From positions 1 to 64,000 of the forward strand of contig JAFWSS010000069.1 of assembly GCA_017524385.1 (NCBI GenBank): a DNA stretch of 64,000 nt, written 5' to 3'. Of the stretch, positions 8,245-16,074 are shown piece after piece. Source of the DNA: Prevotella sp. (GTDB taxonomy: Bacteria > Bacteroidota > Bacteroidia > Bacteroidales > Bacteroidaceae). The notes beneath the pieces were generated by a model. It was not told the origin of the DNA. It searched no databases and saw nothing but the letters and a program-made list of their open reading frames with translations. Position numbers and translations under genes: made by a program. Every line of letters starts with the position of its first letter. Position 1 is the first letter of the stretch.

Positions 8245-9294
8245 CTAATACTCTATGACGGGTGAAATCTTGCAATCACGCATTTGCAGCATCGCCGTCC
8301 CCCAACTCAGACCGGCTCCAAAACCACTGATCACCACACGGTCGTCTCCTTTCAACTTGTCATATAGTTCGGAAACGATGGTCAGAGGGACGGAAGTGGA
8401 ACTGGTGTTCCCATATTTCTGAATACAGTAGGGAACCTTCTCTGATGGGAATTTCAATTTCTTGATGAAAAAGTCGGTCATGAACTTGTTGGCTTGATGG
8501 AACACCAACCAGTCTATCTGGTCCATAGTGGTGCCAGTCACTTCCACGATTTCCTTGATGCCCTTAGGGACACGCTTCATGGCAAAATTGAAGACTGCCA
8601 TACCGTCCATGAAAACCTCAAGTCCTGTGCGTACATTACCGTCTTCCTCAACTCTCTCGACACAAGAGTCAGGGGTGACCTTGTTTCTCATGCCATCCCG
8701 TATGATGACGGCATCCTTGCCAGAACCGTCGCTCTTCAAAATGAAGGTCGAAGGGCCGAAGTCGCCCTTTTCCACCAAAGTGGCAGTAGCACCGTCTCCA
8801 TAGAGCGGCCAGTCCACCTTGTCCCGCTTGTTCACTATCTTTGAAAAAGTCTCACCGTCAAGCAACAACACCCTGTTCACACCCTCCATGGAGGCATAGG
8901 CAAAAGCGGTGGACAGAGCAAAGACATAACCTGAGCAACCAAGGCTCAAGTCTATACAGGCTGTGTCAAAGGGAAGACCTAAGCGATGTTGGAGCAGGGG
9001 GGCGGTGGCGGGAATGCGATAGTCTGCAGTCTGGCTCATAAACAGCAGTACGTCGATACTGTCGGGAGAAATGTCGTTGTCTTCCAACAGTCTCAATGCT
9101 GCCTTATAACACAGGTCTGAAGCGCATACATCGTCATCGGCCACACGGCGCTCCACAACGCCGATGCTCTTGATGGTCTTCTCTATCTCGCCTTCGGGAA
9201 TGAGGTAGCCGAGATCCTTGTTGCTGAAGACCTTTCGGGGCACACAAGCCGACATAGCCCTTATACCCACATTATTATATTTAATAATTGCCAT
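8245..9294 (-). CDS. 3-oxoacyl-ACP synthase III-like condensing enzyme
   Basis: 349 residues, thiolase fold. The full KAS III catalytic triad is present: Cys120 in LSLGCSGYVFAL, His266 in FHQAN and Asn296 in GNTSST. FabH-type enzymes join an acyl starter to malonyl-ACP. A housekeeping fabH would normally lie with fatty-acid genes; this one is inside an ACP/FkbH/SDR operon, which points to a pathway-specific condensing or acyl-transfer enzyme. An intact triad argues for true condensation rather than a simple acyltransfer role. It is 9 bases downstream of the SDR gene. Confidence 0.9.
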   Translation of the reverse strand: MAIIKYNNVGIRAMSACVPRKVFSNKDLGYLIPEGEIEKTIKSIGVVERRVADDDVCASDLCYKAALRLLEDNDISPDSIDVLLFMSQTADYRIPATAPLLQHRLGLPFDTACIDLSLGCSGYVFALSTAFAYASMEGVNRVLLLDGETFSKIVNKRDKVDWPLYGDGATATLVEKGDFGPSTFILKSDGSGKDAVIIRDGMRNKVTPDSCVERVEEDGNVRTGLEVFMDGMAVFNFAMKRVPKGIKEIVEVTGTTMDQIDWLVFHQANKFMTDFFIKKLKFPSEKVPYCIQKYGNTSSTSVPLTIVSELYDKLKGDDRVVISGFGAGLSWGTAMLQMRDCKISPVIEY

Positions 9295-9303
9295 TGTATT
9301 TGT

Positions 9304-10044
9304 CTAATTTAGCGTGAAACCACCGTCTATCACCATGCATTGGCCGGTCAACCAGCGGCTCGCATCTGACAAGTGATACAACACGGCGCCGCCGACATCC
9401 TCGGGGGTGCCAAGACCTAACGGATACAATGATTCTTGCTTGGTAAACGTATCCTCTTCTACGTTGGTTGATGAAAGCATCTCTGTACGCACGATGCCAG
9501 GGCAGATGGCGTTCACACGGATCCGGCGGACGGCAAGTTCTGAGGCCATCACCCGCACCGCGCTATTGATGGCTCCCTTTGAAGAGGCGTAAAGCAATGT
9601 GCCTTGGACGCCCAGCATGGAGGAGATGGAGGAGATGAAAACGATGCTGGCCCCTTTGTTGACCAACTTCTTTTTCAGCATCTTCTGCACCAACAGCAAT
9701 TGTGAGAAGTAGTTGGTTTGGAACATATGGTCTAAATTCTCCTGCTTGATGAATTTCACGGGCACGAAATCGTTGATACCCGCACAAAGCACGATACCGT
9801 CCACGGCATCCATCTTGCTGACTGCTGCGTTCAGCATTTCTTCATCTTTCAGGTCACAGACAACAATGCTGTGGCCATCTCCATCCATCGTGTCGAGGGT
9901 TTGATGAAGGCGTTCCTCGTTTCGCGCCAGTAGGGTCACACGCGCTCCCTGGCTTGCAATCATTCTTGCAAAAACACGCCCCATGCCTGAGGATGCACCC
10001 GTCAGCAAAACGTGCTTACCTTGAAGTGACAATAGATTCTCCAT
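9304..10044 (-). CDS. Short-chain dehydrogenase/reductase (FabG-like)
   Basis: 246 residues, classical SDR. The NAD(P)-binding motif TGASSGMG is at 15-22, CAGI (NNAG-equivalent) near 87-90, and the YxxxK pair at Y152/K156. The C-terminal GGFTLN ending is typical of FabG-like proteins. In this operon it most likely reduces the 3-keto group produced by the KAS III enzyme, or oxidises a hydroxyl of the glycerate-derived unit. It starts one base before the upstream ACP stop region ends (1-base spacing), consistent with translational coupling. Confidence 0.9.
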   Translation of the reverse strand: MENLLSLQGKHVLLTGASSGMGRVFARMIASQGARVTLLARNEERLHQTLDTMDGDGHSIVVCDLKDEEMLNAAVSKMDAVDGIVLCAGINDFVPVKFIKQENLDHMFQTNYFSQLLLVQKMLKKKLVNKGASIVFISSISSMLGVQGTLLYASSKGAINSAVRVMASELAVRRIRVNAICPGIVRTEMLSSTNVEEDTFTKQESLYPLGLGTPEDVGGAVLYHLSDASRWLTGQCMVIDGGFTLN

Positions 10045-10045
10045 C

Positions 10046-10276
10046 TTATAAATGCGATTTTGTCATGATATATAATTCCTCTATCGTCTCTGCCTTTCGC
10101 ATCTCTTCAGGAGAAAGTTCTACATCATATTCCTCACTCACCATGGCCATAGTGGAAAGTGCCATCATGGATGTCCATTCGTCCAACTCACGGAACTTGG
10201 TCTCCGGGGTGAAAGAATCGACATCTGTGTCGTCGAAATTGCTGGCGAAATTTTCGATAAACTCGTTAATATCCAT
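10046..10276 (-). CDS. Acyl carrier protein (first gene of the acyl operon)
   Basis: 76 residues from the ATG at 10276, chosen over an upstream in-frame ATG at 10312 because MDINEFIENF gives a proper helix I start. The phosphopantetheine serine is S36 in DEWTSMMAL, a variant of the DSL motif. It leads the minus-strand operon ACP-SDR-KAS III-VOC-FkbH-ACP. Two different carriers in one operon suggest that one holds the starter and the other the extender or loaded glycerate. The two ACPs are only weakly similar to each other. Confidence 0.85.
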   Translation of the reverse strand: MDINEFIENFASNFDDTDVDSFTPETKFRELDEWTSMMALSTMAMVSEEYDVELSPEEMRKAETIEELYIMTKSHL

Positions 10277-10453
10277 AATTCTTTTTGTTAATGCCTGTAA
10301 ATAAGGCAGCATTTTGTTTCATTTGGCTTTTGCTCTATACTGCAATATAATCTCATATGCAAACTCCTGAATATCAGTATGTTTAACACAGATTTGCATA
10401 GAGGGGCAACCTTTTCAACAGGCGCTTTCATAAGCAATACCTGAAATATTTGG

Positions 10454-10461
10454 CAAAATTA
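10454..10461 (-). promoter_or_regulatory. Predicted -7 box of the acyl operon promoter
   Basis: TAATTTTG on the minus strand (10461-10454) matches the -7 consensus. The -33 position falls inside the dyad repeats at 10467-10556 instead of carrying TTTG, so the promoter may depend on an activator or be blocked by a repressor. The leader to the ACP start would be about 170 bases. Confidence 0.5.
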
Positions 10462-10466
10462 GCAAT

Positions 10467-10556
10467 AAAAAATGGAATTATAGTCATTTTCTCGAAAAAA
10501 AACTGATTTGGTGAAGACCTAAAAATGGAATCATTGTCATTTTCCCGAAAAAACTG
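10467..10556. repeat. Two direct copies of an imperfect dyad, operator-like
   Basis: Two copies of about 37 bases begin near 10468 and 10521 (53-base period). Each contains AAAATGGAAT then GTCATTTT, so each copy is itself an imperfect inverted repeat (AAAATG...CATTTT), followed by a C-rich step and a run of A. They differ at only a few bases. They lie between the minus-strand -7 box at 10454-10461 and the plus-strand -7 box at 10627-10634, a position suited to a regulator of one or both transcripts. Confidence 0.65.
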
Positions 10557-10626
10557 TTTGTCATGGCCCATTGATGCCACCGCCAAAATTTACTTCAAAA
10601 TTTTATCATATTCGAAAAAACATTCG

Positions 10627-10634
10627 TACTTTTG
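10627..10634 (+). promoter_or_regulatory. Predicted -7 box upstream of small ORF and membrane protein
   Basis: TACTTTTG at 10627-10634, followed by C, matches the -7 consensus; the -33 region is poor. It lies 28 bases before a 49-residue ORF and would serve it and the membrane protein at 10840. Confidence 0.55.
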
Positions 10635-10661
10635 CAAAATTATTTGTATAACTAATATGTC

Positions 10662-10811
10662 ATGGATGAGCTCCTTGCGCTGAAAGTCAAAGGAAAATTG
10701 AAATTTGAAATAATAGATGCCAAACTTTGTCCTTATGTCACCACATTTGGAGAAGCCCGCACCATATATATGGGCGGGATGCTTCCCGTCGCCAAAAGGA
10801 AAACAAAATGA
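10662..10811 (+). CDS. Small ORF, 49 residues, resembling the C-terminus of the next protein
   Basis: The frame opens with ATG at 10662 and ends with TGA at 10809-10811. Its start reads DELLALKVKGKLKFE, closely matching the C-terminal end of the next protein (LLALKAKGKLKVEED). After that it diverges into a basic tail ending KRKTK. A promoter-like -7 box sits just upstream. The likeliest explanation is the decayed 3' end of a tandem paralogue that has picked up a start; a real small protein is possible. I do not recognise a family. Confidence 0.4.
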   Translation: MDELLALKVKGKLKFEIIDAKLCPYVTTFGEARTIYMGGMLPVAKRKTK

Positions 10812-10839
10812 AACATAATTGCTAATAAAAGAATAAGCC

Positions 10840-11895
10840 ATGGTCGCAAAGAAGTATGATGAAAACAGAGTGGAGTGTAAGAAAAAGTACAAATTCTCTG
10901 ACTATTTAGAAGCATGCTTTGAGGGAGGTTTTGCTGTGTTCTTACTTTGCATTATGGTTTATAGCGCAATGAAGGGGCTCGAAACGCTATGGGGATTATT
11001 GATTCCTATCATTATTTTCCTCTACCTATTAGTTGTAAAATTCAACAAGCCCATTTACATATTCACCAATGATGAGGCAAGGAAACGTTGGCCGTTATTT
11101 CCTTTCTTTGGCGAGAAAACGGTGTTCAAATATTCTGATATTGGCCGTTATTGTTTGGTGTTTTGTAGTTATACCGACGCCAAAATTATTGGTGACAACC
11201 CCTATGTTACAAGTCTCAATGCTTCTGAATATTGGCTTATGAAAGGCGACAAAGTGGTTTCCACCCTTGACTGTAAATACCAGAATTTAGAAGAAATGAA
11301 GGATTTGCTTCCATTCCCTTTTGCCGGAGAGATGCAACTTTCTCGTACACAGTATCAAAAACGCGATATCAGTGGTGCAATCACGCGACAGGCTATGGAA
11401 GAAATCAATCCTGAGATGCTGAAACGTGAAATCTATGTAGAGTCAAAAGGGAATCCTTTTTCCAAACCGGGGTGCATAGGTTGGATAACGGTTTTAATGT
11501 GTGTGCCGATGTTTTTGATATTTCCTATAGCATTTTTTGTGGAGGACACGAATGATGTCTCATGGATTAGTATGGCTTTTATGTTTTTTTCTGGTGTGTT
11601 TTTATTATGGTTTGTTTTCATGATTGGTCGAAAATCTGGTTGGGTTACCATAGATGAGGGGAAAGGAATAATCATATTGAAATCTATGAGCAAGCCTTTA
11701 AGAAGAAACAAGATTTTACCTTTAGAGCAGGTGACCTTGGTGCATATCAACCGAAAGGAAAGCAAGACCATCATCTACGACGAAAATGGGGTATGGGGTG
11801 AGTTACGTCATATGTCAATCAACAATTACGACATCATTTACACGGCACTTCTCGCTCTGAAAGCCAAGGGGAAACTGAAAGTGGAAGAAGATTGA
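10840..11895 (+). CDS. Membrane protein of unknown function, PH-like pattern
   Basis: 351 residues. Two pairs of membrane helices are visible, at about 30-70 and 205-265, each followed by a soluble, strand-rich domain that begins with a GWVTID- or IYIFTND-like segment. The repeated layout (two helices then a soluble domain) suggests an internal duplication. It resembles STM3941-type or bacterial PH-domain membrane proteins, but I am not sure of the family. greA follows 19 bases downstream, so the two may share a transcript. The C-terminal LLALKAKGKLK motif is echoed in a small ORF upstream. Confidence 0.6.
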   Translation: MVAKKYDENRVECKKKYKFSDYLEACFEGGFAVFLLCIMVYSAMKGLETLWGLLIPIIIFLYLLVVKFNKPIYIFTNDEARKRWPLFPFFGEKTVFKYSDIGRYCLVFCSYTDAKIIGDNPYVTSLNASEYWLMKGDKVVSTLDCKYQNLEEMKDLLPFPFAGEMQLSRTQYQKRDISGAITRQAMEEINPEMLKREIYVESKGNPFSKPGCIGWITVLMCVPMFLIFPIAFFVEDTNDVSWISMAFMFFSGVFLLWFVFMIGRKSGWVTIDEGKGIIILKSMSKPLRRNKILPLEQVTLVHINRKESKTIIYDENGVWGELRHMSINNYDIIYTALLALKAKGKLKVEED

Positions 11896-11914
11896 ATTAA
11901 AAAAAATAATAATC

Positions 11915-12382
11915 ATGGGTTTTGAATACATGTCACAAGAAGGCTACGACGAGCTCGTGGCCGAACTCCGTCAAATGGAGACCGTGGAACTGCCACGTGT
12001 GAGGGAGGCCATTGCCGAAGCACGCGACAAGGGCGACCTCAGCGAGAATTTCGAATATCATGCCGCCAAGCGCGAACAGTCGCGTTTATTGGGCAGGATA
12101 CGTTTCAAACAAAGGGTGTTGGAAAATGCGAGGGTCATCGATACGTCGAGGCTCAATAGAGACGGTGTGCAATTGCTCAGCAAGGTTGGAATGACCAATC
12201 TCAACAACAATGCCAAGATGGTTTACACCATTGTCAGTCCACACGAGGCCGACTTCACCAAGGGAAAGATTTCCATCAAGTCGCCCATCGGTCAGGCTTT
12301 GTTGAACAAAAAGGCTGGCGATGTGGTGGAAGTGCGTGTCCCGGCAGGAACGTTAAGGCTACGCATCGAAACCATACAATAA
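11915..12382 (+). CDS. greA: Transcription elongation factor GreA
   Basis: 155 residues, full length. The N-terminal coiled-coil hairpin carries the family pattern (VREAIAEARDKGDLSENFEYHAAKREQ shape, with acidic D and E residues at the tip near 41-44) and the C-terminal FKBP-like globular domain ends with the usual hydrophobic strand. GreA rescues backtracked RNA polymerase by stimulating transcript cleavage. It follows the membrane protein gene by 19 bases. This is the clearest housekeeping gene in the region. Confidence 0.96.
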   Translation: MGFEYMSQEGYDELVAELRQMETVELPRVREAIAEARDKGDLSENFEYHAAKREQSRLLGRIRFKQRVLENARVIDTSRLNRDGVQLLSKVGMTNLNNNAKMVYTIVSPHEADFTKGKISIKSPIGQALLNKKAGDVVEVRVPAGTLRLRIETIQ

Positions 12383-12526
12383 TAAGAAGTGGAATGGAAA
12401 TGTGTCCGTCCAAAAATCAGTGGAAATCAATCCTATCTGTTCTATCCATAAGGAAAAAGTATTTGTTTTCAACATTCGTAGAATAGTTACATTTTCTGAA
12501 ATGAAAGAAAAAAAATGTTTATTTGC

Positions 12527-12557
12527 TTTGCATTTCACTCAAATTACACTATATTTG
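12527..12557 (+). promoter_or_regulatory. Predicted promoter of the FHA/PP2C operon
   Basis: TTTG at 12527-12530 and TATATTTG at 12550-12557 are spaced by 19 bases. Transcription would start near 12565, giving a leader of about 180 bases that contains the 36-codon ORF at 12637. The rest of the gap after greA (12383-12526) holds nothing I recognise. Confidence 0.7.
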
Positions 12558-12636
12558 CAGAAGATATCTAAAGTTGGTCATATTTTGAGCTGATTTAGTC
12601 AAGTTACACTTTGAAAAGCAGGTTTTAACCTCCAGG

Positions 12637-12747
12637 ATGTTAGGAAGAGTGGCAAGAAAGGCTTCATCGGTTGTAGATTTGTCCAAATGTGATTCTGTGG
12701 AAGAGAATATGTATATGGCAACGTTAATAATCAACAAATTATTATGA
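12637..12747 (+). CDS. Leader ORF of 36 residues, translationally coupled to the FHA-type gene
   Basis: ATG at 12637 opens 36 codons that end in TGA at 12745-12747, overlapping the next gene's ATG in an ATGA junction. It lies between a consensus promoter and the operon. There is no recognisable family; the protein is basic at the start (LGRVARKASS) and hydrophobic at the end. The ATGA overlap is the main evidence that it is translated; it may act as a coupling leader. Confidence 0.35.
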   Translation: MLGRVARKASSVVDLSKCDSVEENMYMATLIINKLL

Positions 12748-13574
12748 AAAGATTACGAGGTAAAACCATCCTGATTGGAAAAGAACCTCAAAGCGGGCGG
12801 TTGATGATTTCCATGAATGTCAATGGCACATTAAAAAAAATGGTTATTCCAAATTTTAACAATGTGCCCAATACTGTCAGCAGGTGTATGCCGGAAAACA
12901 ACATGGCGCATTGCAAAATCGAAATCGATGCGAATGGGAAGATGAAAGTGCACAACCTCAAATCCCAAAACGTCACTTTTGTCAATGGAATGGAAATCGA
13001 GACAAGGACGTTGAAATCTGATGACAAATTGGAATTGGGTGCAGACCGATATCCCATCCCACTCGACACCATCTTTACTGCTGGAATCCAGATGATAGAT
13101 GGTGGAGGAGGTGGGAAACCACCAGTAAAGGAGTATTCCATCAAACCCCTTGAACGAGTGTGGAACAATTACCACAAGGAGACAATGAAGATAAAACGGG
13201 AGCAGAAGAATTTGGCCGCAGCACAAGGTTTAGCACCTATGTTGACCATTGGTGGCAGTGTGATATCTGCGATTTTGGCTAAAGCTGGAGACGATTGGGT
13301 TTTAGAAATTATGGGCAGCATAATCACCCCCGCTGAGTTGTGCTGGGTGACCATACCCCTTAGCTTGTTGGGCTTGATATTGATGGGCAGGAATTATTAT
13401 CGCAGAAAGAACGACACCTCTTTGGAAGACCAAGATCGTTTGTTGGCTGAATTACAAACGCTTTATGTGTGCCCCAATCCAGATTGCAAACAATTCTTGG
13501 GAGCTAATGCATATCGCGTGATACGACAAAAAAAGACATGTCCATATTGCAAATGCAAATATACCGAAGAGTAG
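12744..13574 (+). CDS. FHA-like, two-helix membrane protein with C-terminal zinc ribbon
   Basis: 276 residues. The N-terminal 110 residues are strand-rich with an FHA-like ending (NVTFVNGMEIETRTLKSDD, where NG..VET..L fits the FHA loop pattern), but the classical GR..S..H residues are not obvious. Two membrane helices lie at about 158-178 and 200-217. The C-terminal 35 residues form a CxxxxC...CPYC zinc ribbon. It is the first gene of an operon with an FHA protein and a PP2C phosphatase (gaps of 38 and 48 bases). I infer a membrane-bound adaptor in a Ser/Thr phosphosignalling system. Confidence 0.6.
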   Translation: MKRLRGKTILIGKEPQSGRLMISMNVNGTLKKMVIPNFNNVPNTVSRCMPENNMAHCKIEIDANGKMKVHNLKSQNVTFVNGMEIETRTLKSDDKLELGADRYPIPLDTIFTAGIQMIDGGGGGKPPVKEYSIKPLERVWNNYHKETMKIKREQKNLAAAQGLAPMLTIGGSVISAILAKAGDDWVLEIMGSIITPAELCWVTIPLSLLGLILMGRNYYRRKNDTSLEDQDRLLAELQTLYVCPNPDCKQFLGANAYRVIRQKKTCPYCKCKYTEE

Positions 13575-13612
13575 TAGATTTTGTTTTGATAGTTACATAA
13601 TATAGAAAAGAT

Positions 13613-14227
13613 ATGGATGAACAATTCATAAGAATCAAATGTCCCTTCTGTAGCTCGGTGTTGGCGACAAAGAAAATGCCTGGTTTGGAAAAGAAATCCA
13701 TCACATGCCCGGTATGCAAAAAAAAATCTCCGTTCACCAACTACAAAAAAATTGCCAATTCATCAAGACAACCGTCTGGTGACCCCACCTTGGTACGTGG
13801 TTTGAACATAAACACGGTCATTGGTAAGTTGACCGTGCTGCAAAATGGACAATCTTACCAACTGAAGGAAGGCATTAACGTGATTGGAAGAAATGCCGTA
13901 TCATCGACCGCAGATTTCAAGATACCTGGGAACATGAGGATGAGCAGGCAACACTTGATCATCGAAGTGAAGGAAGTTCCAGGTAAAGGATTAGTCCACT
14001 ATGCTTCACTCTACAAAAATGAAACGAACGAAACGTATATCGGCTCGGAGAAATTGGAATATGGCGACCGCATCGTCTTGAAGGATGGCGTCATCATCAA
14101 ACTACCAGGAATGGATTTGAAGTTTGAAATGGTTGACCCGGAAGGCACTTGTCCTTACGATGACGGCACCTTTCCTTACCCCGATGGCAACAAGTATGAC
14201 CCGGAAGCCACAGCATTAAGAGATTAA
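13613..14227 (+). CDS. FHA domain protein with N-terminal zinc ribbon
   Basis: 204 residues. An N-terminal ribbon with CPFC and CPVC pairs occupies about 10-40. The FHA domain follows at about 70-170 with the canonical order: GINVIGR, SRQHL (phosphothreonine contacts) and an NETYIGSEKL-type NG loop. FHA domains bind phosphothreonine peptides, so this protein should read out phosphorylation by the kinase encoded 4-5 kb downstream or by another kinase. The C-terminus is acidic (PYDDGTFPYPDG). It lies 48 bases before the PP2C phosphatase gene and is probably co-transcribed with it. Confidence 0.85.
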   Translation: MDEQFIRIKCPFCSSVLATKKMPGLEKKSITCPVCKKKSPFTNYKKIANSSRQPSGDPTLVRGLNINTVIGKLTVLQNGQSYQLKEGINVIGRNAVSSTADFKIPGNMRMSRQHLIIEVKEVPGKGLVHYASLYKNETNETYIGSEKLEYGDRIVLKDGVIIKLPGMDLKFEMVDPEGTCPYDDGTFPYPDGNKYDPEATALRD

Positions 14228-14275
14228 ATAGCCGTTTGATATCACCATCAGTTTTTCAAGCAAAATTTTGTAAAG

Positions 14276-15934
14276 ATGAAATACAAGTTGACGGTAAGAA
14301 CCATTTGGGAATATGGACAACGAGTCGATTCTCAAGGAAATCCCCATCAAGAGGACAGTCTGTTTCCGGCTCATGGGCAGCAGAAGGATTCCGACAGATT
14401 GTTCATCCTATGCGATGGCATGGGAGGGCATGAAGCGGGTGAGGTGGCCAGCGCCACGGTATGCGACGCCATGAGCAAGTCCATCTTCGCCAGTGCGCCA
14501 GACGCTGAGGGGCACTTCGACGAAACGATGCTCAAAAAGGCGATATCAGACGCTTTCGATGCTTTGGATGCCGTGTCGCCTGGAGCCGGCAGGTCTGCAA
14601 GGAAGATGGGTACCACCATGACCTTGTTGAAACTACACGACAAAGGGTGTACCATTGCCCACATTGGAGACAGCAGGGTGTATCACATCAGGCCAGGAAA
14701 GGAAGAAGAGGACACCAAAATACTTTTCATGACACATGACCACTCGCTGGTCAATGATTTGATAAAATTGGGCGAGATGACCCCCGAAGAGGCCAAAACC
14801 TCAAATCAGAGGAACATCATCACAAGAGCCATGCAGCCGGGTATGGAGCGAAGGCCAAGAGCCGACATCAAACATATCACAGACATAAGAAAAGGCGATT
14901 ATTTCTATCTTTGCTCAGATGGCATGCTTGAGGAGATGGAAGACCACAACATCAGGTTCAACTTTTCCGAAAGCCGTGGTGACGATGACGCCAAAGTGAC
15001 CATCCTGACACGTGCCACAGATGAGAACAAAGACAACCATACAGCAATCATCGTGCACATCCTTGATGTCATCGACCCGATTCCTATTGATGAACAAGAG
15101 CAAGACGCCAAGGCCGCAACAGAAGTCCTTGGAGCGAGACCCAATAGGAAGCCACCTATCATTGCCAAAGTTGATGAGGACGATGAAGATGAGCAAGAAG
15201 GTGAGCAAGAAGGTGAAAGGGATGACAAATGGGATGTAGCTGAGAATACAGAGTATACTCATGTTGCCAAGCTACCTGAGAAGACATCAAACAAAAAGTT
15301 TGACAACAAAAACGACCAAACCGCCCCGGTTGGCATGGACACATCGCAAGAGGGCAGCGAGGAGAAACCTTCGACAGACGTGAATACGGCAACGAATGAG
15401 GAGAAAGACGTGTCGGCTCAGGCTCCTTTTACGGAAGGCAGGAATAGGAAAGAGACGCAAAGTAGTGATTACGACAAGCGCCCTTCCATGAAAAAATACC
15501 CGCTTTATGGTGTCCTGACGGCTTTGGCTGTAATCGCACTTGGTGTGTCATTGTTCTTTATTTTCTCAAAAAAGGCCCCCAAAGGAGAAAAGGATGATCC
15601 AAAGTCAGAAATAAGGGAACAACTAAAGTCAAATCAACCAAAGGATGATGTCAAACCTGAACAGTCTGATGAAAATATTAATCAAACAGATAATTTTGTT
15701 GAGGAAGTGAAATCAGAATTTGAAAAAGAAAATACAACCGAGCAAAATAAGGATAAGCAGCAAAATCAAAATAAGAAGCAAGAACAAAATAAGAAGCAAG
15801 AACAAAATAAGAAGCAAGAACAAAATAAGAAGCAAGAACAAAATAAGAAGCAAGAACAAAAGACAGAGAATAATTCTTCAAACGTTCTCAATCGTATGAT
15901 ACTCCCGAATAATGACAATACTAGCAATCAATAA
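14276..15934 (+). CDS. PP2C-type Ser/Thr phosphatase with membrane anchor and repeat tail
   Basis: 552 residues. The N-terminal PP2C domain (about 1-260) has the metal motifs DGMGGHEAGE, HIGDSRVY and LCSDGMLEEM. An acidic, low-complexity linker leads to a single membrane helix at about 408-430. The C-terminal tail is very hydrophilic and ends with five perfect copies of a six-residue unit (QNKKQE) encoded by an 18-base tandem repeat. The phosphatase domain is predicted to be cytoplasmic and the tail periplasmic. It would oppose the Ser/Thr kinase at 18302-19318. The final gene of the FHA operon; a strong hairpin terminator follows. Confidence 0.9.
   Translation: MKYKLTVRTIWEYGQRVDSQGNPHQEDSLFPAHGQQKDSDRLFILCDGMGGHEAGEVASATVCDAMSKSIFASAPDAEGHFDETMLKKAISDAFDALDAVSPGAGRSARKMGTTMTLLKLHDKGCTIAHIGDSRVYHIRPGKEEEDTKILFMTHDHSLVNDLIKLGEMTPEEAKTSNQRNIITRAMQPGMERRPRADIKHITDIRKGDYFYLCSDGMLEEMEDHNIRFNFSESRGDDDAKVTILTRATDENKDNHTAIIVHILDVIDPIPIDEQEQDAKAATEVLGARPNRKPPIIAKVDEDDEDEQEGEQEGERDDKWDVAENTEYTHVAKLPEKTSNKKFDNKNDQTAPVGMDTSQEGSEEKPSTDVNTATNEEKDVSAQAPFTEGRNRKETQSSDYDKRPSMKKYPLYGVLTALAVIALGVSLFFIFSKKAPKGEKDDPKSEIREQLKSNQPKDDVKPEQSDENINQTDNFVEEVKSEFEKENTTEQNKDKQQNQNKKQEQNKKQEQNKKQEQNKKQEQNKKQEQKTENNSSNVLNRMILPNNDNTSNQ
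15770..15859. repeat. Five identical 18-bp tandem repeats inside the PP2C gene
   Basis: The unit AATAAGAAGCAAGAACAA recurs without change at 15770, 15788, 15806, 15824 and 15842. It keeps the reading frame and encodes a Gln/Asn/Lys-rich periplasmic tail. Identical copies suggest recent expansion by slippage, so copy number may vary among strains. Confidence 0.95.
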
Positions 15935-15992
15935 AGAAACTGAACGTTTCTGATACGGGTTATTCGTGTGGTTCTCCATACCATTTGACCAA

Positions 15993-16035
15993 AAGAAAGG
16001 CGACACTTACCATCTTGGTGATTGTCGCCTTTCTT
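15993..16035. terminator. Bidirectional hairpin terminator
   Basis: A perfect 13-base stem (AAGAAAGGCGACA at 15993-16005, its complement at 16023-16035) has a 17-base loop with a small inner hairpin. It separates the PP2C gene from the convergent gene ending at 16075. Confidence 0.8.
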
Positions 16036-16074
16036 ATAGCCGATGTTTGTTTTGCGCAATGCGCAAGCACCCTA

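Noticed and set aside
15770..15859. Regular repeats that could be taken for a CRISPR array
   Set aside because: Units are contiguous 18-mers without spacers, in frame inside the PP2C gene.
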